This document shows positions 7,354 through 17,183 of a DNA stretch of 64,000 bases, one piece after another; within the stretch, counting starts at the first letter, position 1, and each line of letters opens with the position of its first letter. Source of the stretch: Salinisphaera sp040361255. GTDB taxonomy: Bacteria > Pseudomonadota > Gammaproteobacteria > Nevskiales > Salinisphaeraceae. The translations under genes and the position numbers were made by a program. The stretch spans positions 1 through 64,000 of the forward strand of contig NZ_APNG01000020.1 of assembly GCF_040361255.1 (NCBI RefSeq), read 5' to 3'. The notes under the pieces are model-generated. The model was not told the DNA's origin. It saw only the letters and a list, made by a program, of their open reading frames with translations, and ran no database searches.

Positions 7354-8895
7354 TTAGCGAAAAAGCATTCGTTTACTGGCCACTCGCAGCACAACAAGCA
7401 GGCCCAGCGCCACCACGATCAACGCCAGCACGGGCTTGTCCCGCCAGCGGACATAAGGCGTCGCCCCCGTCCGGGGTATCACCTCGGCGGTCAAAACAGT
7501 GGCCTCGAACTGAGGTGCGCGCGCCAACAGGCGACCGTCGTGATCGATCACGGCTGTAAGGCCGGTGTTGGTCGCCCGCAGAAGCGGGCGACCGGTTTCA
7601 ATGGCGCGCATCTGTGCAATCTGCAAATGCTGGTGCGGGCCGAGTGAGTCACCGAACCAGGCGTCGTTACTGAGATTGACCAATAACTGCGCTTTCGGTA
7701 GCAGGTCGGCGACTTCGGCGCCGAAGGCAATGTCATAGCAGATCAACGCACCGATCGGCAGATCGCCAGCGCGCAACAGGCGGGGGTTTTGCCCTGCACT
7801 AAAATCCGTGACCGGCGCGCCCAGGATATTGAGCAGCGGACCGAGAAGTCCGCGCAATGGAATGTATTCGCCGAAGGGCACCAGATGACGCTTGTAGTAA
7901 AACCGTGGCGGGCGCCCCAAACTGACGGCGGCATTGTAGGCCTCGCCTTGATCAGTCCGTACCGGAATCCCGAGTATCAACGTCGCGCCGTGTGTACCAA
8001 GCTGTGACTGGATTCGGTCCAGATCGCCGACAGCGAGGTCGTACCACGTCGGAATAGCCGTTTCCGGCCAGACGATGAGGTCGGCGCTCGCATACGGCTC
8101 GGTGAGCGCTCGATAGCGTTTCAGGGTCAGCGGTAACATCTGCGGCTTCCACTTCATGTCTTGTGGCATATTGCCTTGCACGAGCGCCACCGATACCGGC
8201 TCGGCCACCGGCCGGGTCCATTCTCGGTCGAGCAGCGACGCGCCGATGAATAGTGCGCCCAGCACGCCCACGCCGATTACCGTGCGTCGCAGAGTGGGAT
8301 GAAGCCCCACCCACGCGAGTACACCAGCCAACAGAGCCAGAACAAAGCTCACCCCCAGCACACCAAATACCGGTGCGATCGAGGCAAGCTGCGTATCAAC
8401 CTGGCTATAACCCAGAAACAGCCAGGGAAAGCCGCTCAGGAACCAGAGTCGTGCCCATTCACTCAATACCCATGCCGCCGGCAACCCGAGCCACAATGCG
8501 AGGCCGTCCATTTGAGGCCGCAGCATGCGCACGAGATAAATCGCGGACAACGGAAACAAGGCAAGCAGCGCTACAAAGCCCATGGTAACGAGCGTGGCCA
8601 TGACGAGACCGCTGCCATAACGGCTGATGCTGATAAAAACCCACGACACCCCCACGCCGAAGTAACCCAAGCCGAAGAGGTAGGCCGCCCAGAGCGAGGG
8701 ACGTTTCGTCAGGCCGGCCGCGAGTATGAATAGTACCGCCGGCGACAACACAGCCAGCCAACTCCATCCCACCGGCGCGAAAGCCAGCGGCAGCACCGCG
8801 CCAGCGAACAGCGCCAGACCGTATCTCCAAAGGACGCCAAGTCGTGTTATCGGAGCTGCCTTGAGCAAGCGATTTACCAAAGTTTGTTGTCGCAT
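7354..8895 (-). CDS. lnt: Apolipoprotein N-acyltransferase (accessory copy in metal island)
   Basis: Inner-membrane enzyme that adds the third acyl chain to the N-terminal Cys of lipoproteins. The 513-residue protein has an N-terminal multi-helix domain, then a nitrilase-type domain with the Glu-Lys-Cys triad: E278 in VWPETAIP, K335 in YYKRHLVPFGEY and C386 in GALICYDIAFG. The ATG at 8895 is chosen because GAGG sits 5 bases upstream; a GTG at 8901 is possible. It is the first gene leftward from the merR-lnt promoter and is followed by the CDF gene and lspA. Housekeeping lnt normally sits beside ybeX/ybeY, so this is probably an extra, metal-induced copy. Confidence 0.94.
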   Translation of the reverse strand: MRQQTLVNRLLKAAPITRLGVLWRYGLALFAGAVLPLAFAPVGWSWLAVLSPAVLFILAAGLTKRPSLWAAYLFGLGYFGVGVSWVFISISRYGSGLVMATLVTMGFVALLALFPLSAIYLVRMLRPQMDGLALWLGLPAAWVLSEWARLWFLSGFPWLFLGYSQVDTQLASIAPVFGVLGVSFVLALLAGVLAWVGLHPTLRRTVIGVGVLGALFIGASLLDREWTRPVAEPVSVALVQGNMPQDMKWKPQMLPLTLKRYRALTEPYASADLIVWPETAIPTWYDLAVGDLDRIQSQLGTHGATLILGIPVRTDQGEAYNAAVSLGRPPRFYYKRHLVPFGEYIPLRGLLGPLLNILGAPVTDFSAGQNPRLLRAGDLPIGALICYDIAFGAEVADLLPKAQLLVNLSNDAWFGDSLGPHQHLQIAQMRAIETGRPLLRATNTGLTAVIDHDGRLLARAPQFEATVLTAEVIPRTGATPYVRWRDKPVLALIVVALGLLVVLRVASKRMLFR

Positions 8896-8938
8896 GCACA
8901 CCTCGGCCGCTTGCTTGTCTGTAGGCGATAGTCACGGC

Positions 8939-8969
8939 ATGATAAAAGCTATAGTAACTAGAGCTTCAA
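8939..8969 (-). promoter_or_regulatory. MerR-type promoter/operator between merR and lnt
   Basis: On the minus strand this reads TTGAAG, a 19-bp spacer and TATCAT, leading to lnt 44 bp further on. The dyad CTCTAGTTACTATAG within the spacer is nearly the same as that of the CDF promoter at 7329-7343. The surrounding AAGCT...AGCTT arms (8946-8966) extend the symmetry. It lies in the divergent gap upstream of the regulator, so the protein probably controls its own gene here as well. Confidence 0.84.
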
Positions 8970-8983
8970 TCATGAGGTGCTCC

Positions 8984-9385
8984 ATGACGCAATCGCACTT
9001 GCGTATTGGTGAATTGGCTAGACGCACGGGGGTGCGTATATCAACTATTCGCTACTATGGTGAGGTCGGCCTGCTGCCCGAAGCCGGCCGTGGTTTCGGC
9101 GGCCAGCGTCACTATGGCGCCTCACACGTACAACGACTGACTTTCATCAAGCGCTGCCGTCAACTGGGGTTCAGCCAGGACAATGTGCGCACTTTGCTGG
9201 CGCGGACGGATCAGAGCGATGCCTCGTGTGAAGATGTAGCTCAACTCGCAGAAAAGCATCTCGAAACCGTGCGTGACAAGCTTGCGGACTTGCAGGCCAT
9301 GGAAAAATCATTGGAGGGTATTATCCATGCCTGCCAGGGCGGCCGGATTAAGGATTGCCGCATCATCGAGGCTTTGGCGAACTAG
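8984..9385 (+). CDS. MerR-family thiol-metal-responsive activator
   Basis: A 133-residue regulator with an N-terminal winged helix (LRIGELARRTGVRISTIRYY) and a long dimerisation helix. Cysteines lie at 58, 82, 117 and 125. C82 and C117 fall at the same numbers as the Hg(II) ligands of Tn501 MerR, and C125 is one residue off C126; the context SCEDVAQLAEKHLETV and the ME-x-SLEG-x-I-HAC block also resemble MerR. Hg, Pb, Cd or Zn sensing is therefore likely. The start at 8984 has AGGTG upstream; ATG codons at 8972 and 8942 are in frame. It is divergent from lnt and faces two matching 19-bp-spacer promoters. No mer genes are present. Confidence 0.9.
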   Translation: MTQSHLRIGELARRTGVRISTIRYYGEVGLLPEAGRGFGGQRHYGASHVQRLTFIKRCRQLGFSQDNVRTLLARTDQSDASCEDVAQLAEKHLETVRDKLADLQAMEKSLEGIIHACQGGRIKDCRIIEALAN

Positions 9386-9493
9386 GAGCAGTGTCACCGA
9401 TACTCTGTGTTCGAGCGTCGCGGCTTAACGTACGATTTTTTCCGTTTCGTGAGTTGACCCCATACTAGAGCCTCCGTCCGCAGTAAGTACATT

Positions 9494-9511
9494 AAAAGGC
9501 CGCTAGGCGGC
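9494..9511 (-). terminator. Possible weak terminator after the orphan lipoprotein gene
   Basis: A short GCCGC-tag-GCGGC hairpin is followed on the minus strand by CTTTT, 18 bp past the lipoprotein stop. The stem is only five pairs, so this is a weak call. Confidence 0.4.
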
Positions 9512-9528
9512 TAACGCGGATAAACGAA

Positions 9529-10368
9529 TTACTCGATAGACGCCTGATAAGTGAGCGTTCGTGTCGCGATGCAGGTCGTGAATGTACGGCACACCTCTTT
9601 CGCCCCCTCTTCCTTCGTATCTGACGACGCCAACACGTCAGGGCATTTCGACAGATCTTTCCCGGCCAGTTCTTTGGACGTACGGCATATTTGCGCGAAA
9701 TCCGGCGTTGCGCTTGGGGGTGTTGGTGTCGGTTTATGGCGTACGATCTCCACGAAAAGCGCTGCATATTTTTCATCATCCCAAGTAGGATTGTTATAGA
9801 ACGCTTCGTTTAGGCGGTACATCAGATGCCGTTTGACGTCACTTTCGTTGCTTAGGTTGATTTGTTTCGCAACGGCTTCTGCTGCGGCAGTTGCTTTGAC
9901 GATATCCGATTTATCGGCGTCTTTACCTAGATCAAAGGTAAGGTCTGCGGTAACCGCCACGTCAGGCGGGGGTTCGGCGAGAATTCGTATATTCCCCCAA
10001 ATTGCGGCGAGTTGAGCGAAGTCGTTCGATAGCTTTTCAACTCTCTTTCGCTCGGTTTCGCACTTGGTTGCAAAACCCTTTGTCAGGCCACTTTCACAAG
10101 TCTCCAGTTTGCTCGTTGCTTGCTTAAATTCGCTCCATATTAAAGCTGCATCCTCCCTGACACTTTGAGGCATAGCCGGTGATAGTCGCAGGCTGAGCGT
10201 AGACGCCCTCAAGTCGGCGGGATAAGACATACTGAATAGCTTGCCGGGTTCCATTTCGTGATCTGAGAACTTAACCATGCGCTGGGGGAATTGGTACCTC
10301 GTGCAGCCGACTAAAATCAGTCCGATCAGTAAAGCCGAAAGACATCGAATCGTTGCAGATGTAGACAT
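9529..10368 (-). CDS. Orphan lipoprotein of unknown function, A/T-rich
   Basis: A 279-residue predicted lipoprotein that I do not recognise. A hydrophobic signal (IRCLSALLIGLILVGC) ends in a lipobox with the acyl-accepting Cys. The mature part is mostly helical-looking, with several spaced Cys (CESGLTKGFATKC, then CRTSKELAGKDLSKC and CRTFTTC near the C-terminus) that could form disulfides. The ATG at 10368 has GGAG five bases upstream; the ATG at 10386 has none. The gene is visibly richer in A/T than the surrounding genes, and its codon use differs, which suggests acquisition by transfer. Confidence 0.8.
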   Translation of the reverse strand: MSTSATIRCLSALLIGLILVGCTRYQFPQRMVKFSDHEMEPGKLFSMSYPADLRASTLSLRLSPAMPQSVREDAALIWSEFKQATSKLETCESGLTKGFATKCETERKRVEKLSNDFAQLAAIWGNIRILAEPPPDVAVTADLTFDLGKDADKSDIVKATAAAEAVAKQINLSNESDVKRHLMYRLNEAFYNNPTWDDEKYAALFVEIVRHKPTPTPPSATPDFAQICRTSKELAGKDLSKCPDVLASSDTKEEGAKEVCRTFTTCIATRTLTYQASIE

Positions 10369-10475
10369 GCCTGCTCCCGGTTTCATTATATGTATATGTA
10401 TTGATTTTTTTTTTGCGAACGAGACTCGACTAGATCCTCAGATAATGGCCCAGGCCACGATCACCACGCAGGTCG

Positions 10476-10493
10476 GTCGCTCTGCAGAGCGAC
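10476..10493. repeat. Perfect 18-bp palindrome upstream of the orphan lipoprotein
   Basis: GTCGCTCTGCAGAGCGAC is a perfect palindrome located 108 bp upstream of the lipoprotein start and downstream of the LuxR-type gene. It has no T-tract, so it is more likely an operator or recombination site than a terminator. Its function is unknown. Confidence 0.5.
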
Positions 10494-10601
10494 TTCGCAA
10501 CTCAGGCAGTTGTTTTGATCGTGCAAAGTATCGGTTATCTTGACGACCCCAATTTTGTAGTTGACAAGCCCCGACAGTCGGCCCGCCGAGCCCGCTAAGG
10601 C

Positions 10602-11738
10602 TCACACCGTGTTATGTACCAACGCCAGTAACTCGGCCTGACTGTTCGTCCCCGTTTTGTTCAGTACGCTATTGAACTGAGTACGCACGGTAGCCAGGCG
10701 CTTTTGCGTGTGCTCGGCGATGCGCTGGGGGTTGGCCCCGCGGGCGAACAAGGCCAACACCTCGGTTTCCGCCGGGGTCAATTCGAAGGCACCGGCGACC
10801 GTGTCGATATTCGATTCGAGATCCGGTTGCTGATCCGAGACTGCAACCAAGAGGCATGGCCGGATCGGGTGCCCGGGCATGAGCCGATTGAACCGGTCCG
10901 GCGCGAGCGGCATTACGGTTAGAAACTGCGGGCGTTCTTCGGCGTCTCGATAGTAGGCGAAGCTGTCTTTTCCGCCGATCATCCCGTTACCACGGCTCCA
11001 GCCGTGTAGTCGTTTCTGCAGCCAGCGATCGACCTCCCGGTCACGCGCGGCCAGACGCCCGGCCTGCCGACGCATTTCGCCGCGGCGTTCCAGGCGTTCC
11101 GCCTTGGCATTGGCATATTGTGGCTTGCCCTCGGTATCGACCAGCCAACAGGCGGTACGCATGGCACCGAGTAGTTCGTCGTGCATCAGTGTGGTCGCGC
11201 GGGCGAACCCGATCTCGCCCTGGATATGGAGTGCACGAAGCAGATGCGGCCGGATGAGTTCCATCAGCTTGATATCGTTCGGCGAGAAATGACCTTCGCG
11301 CTCGCTCGAATAGATGAGAAGTCCGCCGAAGGCGTCGCTAATGGGTGTATCGGGCAGTTGCCGGGCGACCATGGCGAACATGTCGAAAGTTTCCATCGAC
11401 AGGTTCGGTGCAATATCGTTTGCGAAGACGGTTTGACGGCGCTCCGTTTCCGGAAGTATTTGATGGCCGATCAGATAGCCGCCTCGAAAGTCCGGATCGA
11501 CCTTCGGGGCCCAGGGGTCGTGCTCGATCGTCGACGGATCGGCGAGCGCTGGCGTGATGTCGTAGCCGGTATAGCCAACAATATTCGCCTGCTGGCTACG
11601 ATAATCGAGCATTTCGAGGCAGCCCTGGCGCCGGCCCGTCAGCGCGGCGATATCGCCGATGAAGTCGGACCATAGGTCGGGATCGAGCGCCGCGTCATAG
11701 ATGCGGCCGATAACGCGACCGAGCTCTGAGTTCTGCAT
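10602..11738 (-). CDS. LuxR-type helix-turn-helix regulator
   Basis: A 378-residue transcription factor. The C-terminal 60 residues are a clear LuxR/GerE DNA-binding domain: FELTPAETEVLALFARGANPQ, then AEHTQKRLATVRTQFNSVLNKTG, then the closing helix. The long N-terminal part (1-310) looks like a sensor of the PAS/GAF type and does not resemble the acyl-homoserine-lactone domain; no receiver Asp motif was seen. There is no autoinducer synthase nearby. It is a single gene, with an A/T-rich 270-bp gap upstream. The target is unknown; the downstream lipoprotein, whose upstream region has a perfect palindrome, is one candidate. Confidence 0.88.
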   Translation of the reverse strand: MQNSELGRVIGRIYDAALDPDLWSDFIGDIAALTGRRQGCLEMLDYRSQQANIVGYTGYDITPALADPSTIEHDPWAPKVDPDFRGGYLIGHQILPETERRQTVFANDIAPNLSMETFDMFAMVARQLPDTPISDAFGGLLIYSSEREGHFSPNDIKLMELIRPHLLRALHIQGEIGFARATTLMHDELLGAMRTACWLVDTEGKPQYANAKAERLERRGEMRRQAGRLAARDREVDRWLQKRLHGWSRGNGMIGGKDSFAYYRDAEERPQFLTVMPLAPDRFNRLMPGHPIRPCLLVAVSDQQPDLESNIDTVAGAFELTPAETEVLALFARGANPQRIAEHTQKRLATVRTQFNSVLNKTGTNSQAELLALVHNTV

Positions 11739-12006
11739 GACACCGTCCCCCGATGGTATCTAGCAATAGTGCAACGAGATCTTTCTCGAATTTCCCCTGA
11801 ACGTCGCCGTTGGCGGAATACGCTTACGACGGGCTTTTTATAGCCATCGCTGCCGCATATCGCAAATACGGCGCGTAACTAAGCGCGCGCGGTCGAACGG
11901 CATGAGTAATTCATTTATCTATTCAGTACGATACAGCTTTGACTATGTGCTGCATGTAACACGCAGATTTAGAACGCGTCCGCGACGTCGCGCATGGGCG
12001 GCGTCC

Positions 12007-12282
12007 CTACCGGTCGCTATGCCCCAATCCGCGCTCGGGATCGATGCGGTCGCGAACCATCTGCTTGACGGGCTTGGTTTCGGGAAAGCCGCCGTCGCGT
12101 TTGCGTGAGTGCAGCAGTTCGCCGTCGAGATGGATCTCGAACACCCCGGAAGCCGCCGGCACGATCGCAACTTCGCCGAGGGCGTCGCCGAAGGTGGTGA
12201 GCAGTTCCTGGGCCATCCAGGCCGCCCGGGCCTGCCAGCGACAGCCGGGGCAGAAATGGATTTCGACACGTGGCGCGGGCAT
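12007..12282 (-). CDS. SelT/SelW/SelH-like (Rdx family) thioredoxin-fold protein
   Basis: A 91-residue member of the Rdx family, with the redox motif CPGC at residues 11-14 just after the first beta strand (VEIHFCPGCRWQARA), the GVFEIHLDGELLHSRKRDGGFPETK core and the terminal LGHSDR. In this cysteine form the selenocysteine position is Cys. The molecular role is unknown; redox function is inferred from the fold. It starts 3 bp after the thioesterase stop, so the two form a pair. Confidence 0.9.
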   Translation of the reverse strand: MPAPRVEIHFCPGCRWQARAAWMAQELLTTFGDALGEVAIVPAASGVFEIHLDGELLHSRKRDGGFPETKPVKQMVRDRIDPERGLGHSDR

Positions 12283-12284
12283 GA

Positions 12285-12728
12285 CTAGGCGTCGGCGGCC
12301 GGTCGGTAGGCGTCGACGAATAGCTGGGGCATGCGGCGTGCGCGGCCGTTGGAGAGTTTGACCGTGACATAGTGCGTGCGGGCACGAAATATCGTGCGAC
12401 CGTCAGCAACCCGGCGCACCTGAAAGGCACGCCACATGGCCAGTCGCCCGTCGTTTTCGGCAATCCAGGTGGCCACGTCGAGTTCGTCGCCGAGGTGGGC
12501 CGGCATCAGGTAGTCGAGCTCGTGACGATGGACCACACAGGCCGCATCGAGGTCGACATAGGTTTGCCAGCCGATACCCAGCGCTTCGGTATGCTGCCAG
12601 GCGGCCTGCTCCATGAACGTAAGATAGACCGCGTTGTTCATGTGCTGCAGACGATCGATATGCGTTTCGCCGACAACGAAGCGGGCAATAAACGGTGTTT
12701 CGATATCCCAGTCGTCAGTGCGCGCCAT
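12285..12728 (-). CDS. Hot-dog-fold acyl-CoA thioesterase (YbgC/4HBT type)
   Basis: A 147-residue single hot-dog domain. The active-site region THIDRLQHMNNAVYLTFMEQAAW carries Asp25 and the conserved H-x-NN-x-x-Y pattern of 4-hydroxybenzoyl-CoA-type thioesterases. It probably hydrolyses acyl-CoA in the cytoplasm; the chain preference is unknown. It has an ATG start and is followed directly by the SelW-like gene. Confidence 0.9.
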   Translation of the reverse strand: MARTDDWDIETPFIARFVVGETHIDRLQHMNNAVYLTFMEQAAWQHTEALGIGWQTYVDLDAACVVHRHELDYLMPAHLGDELDVATWIAENDGRLAMWRAFQVRRVADGRTIFRARTHYVTVKLSNGRARRMPQLFVDAYRPAADA

Positions 12729-12802
12729 CGCGCAACCTCGCGCCAGTGGTATGAATCGGCGGCTAGCCTAGCGTGGCCGCACCGTGCGCGCCAGAGCGGC
12801 AC

Positions 12803-12831
12803 AAAAAAGGCCGGCATGTCCTATGCCGGCC
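12803..12831 (-). terminator. Rho-independent terminator after small lipoprotein gene
   Basis: A 9-bp stem GGCCGGCAT/ATGCCGGCC with a 5-nt loop is followed on the minus strand by TTTTTT. It lies 20 bp past the stop of the small lipoprotein gene. Confidence 0.9.
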
Positions 12832-12850
12832 CGGATTACTACGAACGGGT

Positions 12851-13291
12851 TCAGCCCGCAGCGGCAAGCGCCATGTCCGGCGGCGTGCCCACGACGTCGT
12901 AGAGACGGCTCAGCCACTGATCAGCGTCGGCGTCGGTGGCGAACAGCGTCTGATAGTTGGCCTGAACCTGCTGTTCGAAGGCCTGGGCATCGTCGGCCTG
13001 CATCATGTAGGCCAGCGTTTCCAGGTTTTCGCCCTGGCCGCGTGCGGCTTCACGCTTGATCATGGCCATCTGCGAACCGACGAATTCGCGGCGGGCGGCA
13101 TGCGTGCGCGCATCCACGTCATTGGCCGTGTCCGTAGTGACGTTGCTGGTAGCCTGAACGGCGTTGGTGGTCGCATCCGCGATACGGGCGGTACCGTCGA
13201 CGATGGTGTCGGACGTGATGGTGATCTGCGAGCAGCCGGCGACGGCCGTGCCCACCAGGGCCAATGCCCCCAGACGAATCATAGGCCGCAT
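12851..13291 (-). CDS. Small lipoprotein, DUF3015-like
   Basis: A 146-residue predicted lipoprotein with signal IRLGALALVGTAVAGC and Cys20 as the lipidation site. A Thr/Asn/Asp-rich spacer (residues 30-62) is followed by a helical part (EFVGSQMAMIKREAARGQGENLE...) resembling DUF3015 proteins, where a GxGE motif follows a conserved helix. The function is unknown. A GGGAG ribosome site precedes the ATG at 13291, and a strong terminator follows. It stands alone, divergent from sufB. Confidence 0.82.
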   Translation of the reverse strand: MRPMIRLGALALVGTAVAGCSQITITSDTIVDGTARIADATTNAVQATSNVTTDTANDVDARTHAARREFVGSQMAMIKREAARGQGENLETLAYMMQADDAQAFEQQVQANYQTLFATDADADQWLSRLYDVVGTPPDMALAAAG

Positions 13292-13500
13292 ATGGAACTC
13301 CCTTGATTATCAGTATGTAAGTGCTGCCATTAAAGCGGGAATCCGCCGAGTTGGCAATATGCTTTGGCGCTGGCAATGCCTTGAACGTTTTCAATAGACC
13401 CCCACTATCAATGACATCGGTACGGATGCCGCCGGGGCATGCCCGATTCACGTTATACTTGCGTATATAAACGCGTAATTTTTCGAACGATCCAAACGCT

Positions 13501-14988
<1,488 letters not shown>

Positions 14989-15071
14989 TCGTTCGCGACA
15001 GCCCGGCCAATGACTATCGGGCCCGTGCCGCGTGCGCGGGCCTTCCACGTTTCATTCGTTAAAAACACTCT

Positions 15072-15833
15072 ATGCTTTCCATCAAGAACCTACAGGCAGA
15101 GGTCGAGGGCAAGCCGATCCTGCGCGGCATCGACCTCGAGATCCCCGCCGGCGAAGTGCATGCGATCATGGGCCCGAACGGCTCCGGCAAGTCCACCCTG
15201 GCGAGCATTCTTGCCGGGCGCGAGGACTACGACATCACCGGCGGCAGTGTCACCTACAAGGGCAAGGATCTGCTCGAACTCGACGCCGACGAACGCGCCT
15301 GCGAAGGCGTATTCCTGGGCTTTCAGTACCCGGTGGAGATCCCGGGCGTATCGAATCTCTATCTGCTGCGTGCAGCGCTGAACGCGCGTCGCAAGTATCG
15401 CGGCGAGCCCGAGATCGAAGCCATGGAATTCATGCAGCTGGTCAACGAAAAGATCGCGCATGTGGGCATGAGCATGGACATGGCCAAGCGCGGCGTGAAC
15501 GAGGATTTCTCCGGCGGCGAGAAAAAGCGCAACGAGATCTTCCAGATGCTCATGCTCGAGCCGAGCCTGTCGATTCTCGACGAAACCGACTCGGGCCTGG
15601 ATATCGACGCCTTGAAGATCGTCGCCGACGGCATCAACCGCCTGCGCTCGCCCGAGCATTCGACCGTGCTCGTGACCCATTACAAGCGCCTGCTCGAGCA
15701 CGTGGTGCCCGACCGCGTTCACGTACTGGCCAATGGCCGTATCGTGCGCTCGGGCGGCCCGGAACTGGCCGACACGCTCGAAGAGCAAGGCTACGCGAAC
15801 CTGGAAACCGATCGCGAGACGGCTTCGTCATGA
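15072..15833 (+). CDS. sufC: Fe-S assembly ATPase SufC
   Basis: ABC-type ATPase of the SufBC2D complex. The 253-residue protein has Walker A GPNGSGKST (residues 35-43), the signature FSGGEKKRNE, Walker B with LSILDETDSGLD and the H-loop VLVTHYKRLL. ATP-driven dimerisation reshapes SufB-SufD for cluster assembly. It starts 83 bp after sufB and its last codons overlap sufD by four bases (ATGA). Confidence 0.98.
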   Translation: MLSIKNLQAEVEGKPILRGIDLEIPAGEVHAIMGPNGSGKSTLASILAGREDYDITGGSVTYKGKDLLELDADERACEGVFLGFQYPVEIPGVSNLYLLRAALNARRKYRGEPEIEAMEFMQLVNEKIAHVGMSMDMAKRGVNEDFSGGEKKRNEIFQMLMLEPSLSILDETDSGLDIDALKIVADGINRLRSPEHSTVLVTHYKRLLEHVVPDRVHVLANGRIVRSGGPELADTLEEQGYANLETDRETASS

Positions 15834-17158
15834 GCAATATCGCGCCGCTTATCGACCACTATCTGGCCGAGTACGCCCGTCTCGAGCGTGACCTGCCGGG
15901 CAGCGACGCGAACCAGCGGGCGCGCAAGGACGCGCTCAAGGCGTTCGCCGATGCCGGCTTCCCCGATACACGCCAGGAACACTGGAAGTACACCAGCCTG
16001 CGTCCGCTGGAAAAACGCCGCTTCGAGGCCAGCTCCGAGGCCGGCGAGGTATCGCAGGACGCGCTCGCCGCGTTCCTGCCGGCCGACCTCGATGCCTATC
16101 GCATCGTGATCGTGGACGGTCATTTCAACGCGCGCCTGTCGGCGCTCGACGGCCTGCCCGAAGGTGTGCAGGTGCAGTCGTTTGCGCAATACCTCAACGA
16201 CAACGACGATGCCCGCGTGCGATCGGCCGCTATCGACACCCAGCCGGGTAGCCTGTCCGACATGAACGCGGCGTTCGCGACCGACGGCGCCTATGTGCAC
16301 ATCAGCGCCAATGCCGCCGCGGACAAGCCCATTCATGTGATCACGCTCTCCAGCGGTGGTCACGAAGACCGCATGTCGCAGGTACGCCATCGCTACGTGA
16401 TGGATCGTGGCAGCCAGGCGACGGTGATCGAACACTACGCAGGCCTGGGCGATAAGCCCTACTTCACCAACGTGGTCACCGAAGCCGAAATGGGCGAGAA
16501 CGCGCAGCTCACACGCTGTCGCGTACAGCAGGAATCGACACGCGGTTATCATACGGCGAGCTTTTTCGCGCACCAGACGCGCGACAGCCGCGTGTTCAAC
16601 CATGGCTTCGACCTGGGTGGCCGTCTGGCGCGCACGGATACCAACGCGCGGTTGGTCGACCCGAATGCCGAAGTGCATTTCTACGGCGTCTACGTGCCGA
16701 CCGGTCGTCAGCATATGGACAACCACACCTGTGTGGATCACGACACCGAGCACAGCGTGTCACGCGAGATGTACAAGGGTGTGCTGGCCGATTACGGTCG
16801 CGGTGTCTTCAACGGCAAGATCCTGATCCGCAAGGACGCGCAGAAAACCGACTCGGATCTGAGCAGCGATGCGCTGCTGTTGTCCGACAAGGCCGAGGTG
16901 GATGCCAAGCCCGAGCTGGAGATCTATGCCGACGACGTCGTGGCCGCGCACGGCTCCACCGTGGGCCAGCTCGACGAAGACGCGGTCTTCTATCTCAAGA
17001 GCCGCGGCGTGGCCGATGACGGCGCCCGCGCGATTCTGACCTACAGCTTCGCCAATGCCCTGGTGCAGAAGGTCGGTATCGCCCCGCTCGAGCGCTTTGT
17101 CGAAGCCGCGCTACTGTCCAAGCTGCCCGGCGGTCAGGGTTACGCCGACCTCGCCTGA
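15830..17158 (+). CDS. sufD: Fe-S cluster assembly protein SufD
   Basis: Partner of SufB in the scaffold, needed for iron entry. The 442-residue protein starts at the ATG overlapping the sufC stop (MSNIAPLIDHYLAEYARLE). It includes REHWKYTSLRPL-like sequence near residue 50, the beta-helix core, and the C-terminal SDLSSDALLLSDKAEVDAKPELE block with the VxAxHGSTVGQLDEDAVFYLKSRG motif carrying the conserved His. A much longer reading of this frame runs back through sufC but is not supported by any homology. Confidence 0.97.
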   Translation: MSNIAPLIDHYLAEYARLERDLPGSDANQRARKDALKAFADAGFPDTRQEHWKYTSLRPLEKRRFEASSEAGEVSQDALAAFLPADLDAYRIVIVDGHFNARLSALDGLPEGVQVQSFAQYLNDNDDARVRSAAIDTQPGSLSDMNAAFATDGAYVHISANAAADKPIHVITLSSGGHEDRMSQVRHRYVMDRGSQATVIEHYAGLGDKPYFTNVVTEAEMGENAQLTRCRVQQESTRGYHTASFFAHQTRDSRVFNHGFDLGGRLARTDTNARLVDPNAEVHFYGVYVPTGRQHMDNHTCVDHDTEHSVSREMYKGVLADYGRGVFNGKILIRKDAQKTDSDLSSDALLLSDKAEVDAKPELEIYADDVVAAHGSTVGQLDEDAVFYLKSRGVADDGARAILTYSFANALVQKVGIAPLERFVEAALLSKLPGGQGYADLA

Positions 17159-17183
17159 TACAACGGGTCATCCCGGAGGACGC

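Noticed and set aside
15032..15829. Long N-terminal extension of sufD running through sufC
   Set aside because: The extension is out of frame with SufC and has no homology; sufD starts at 15830 with an ATGA overlap.
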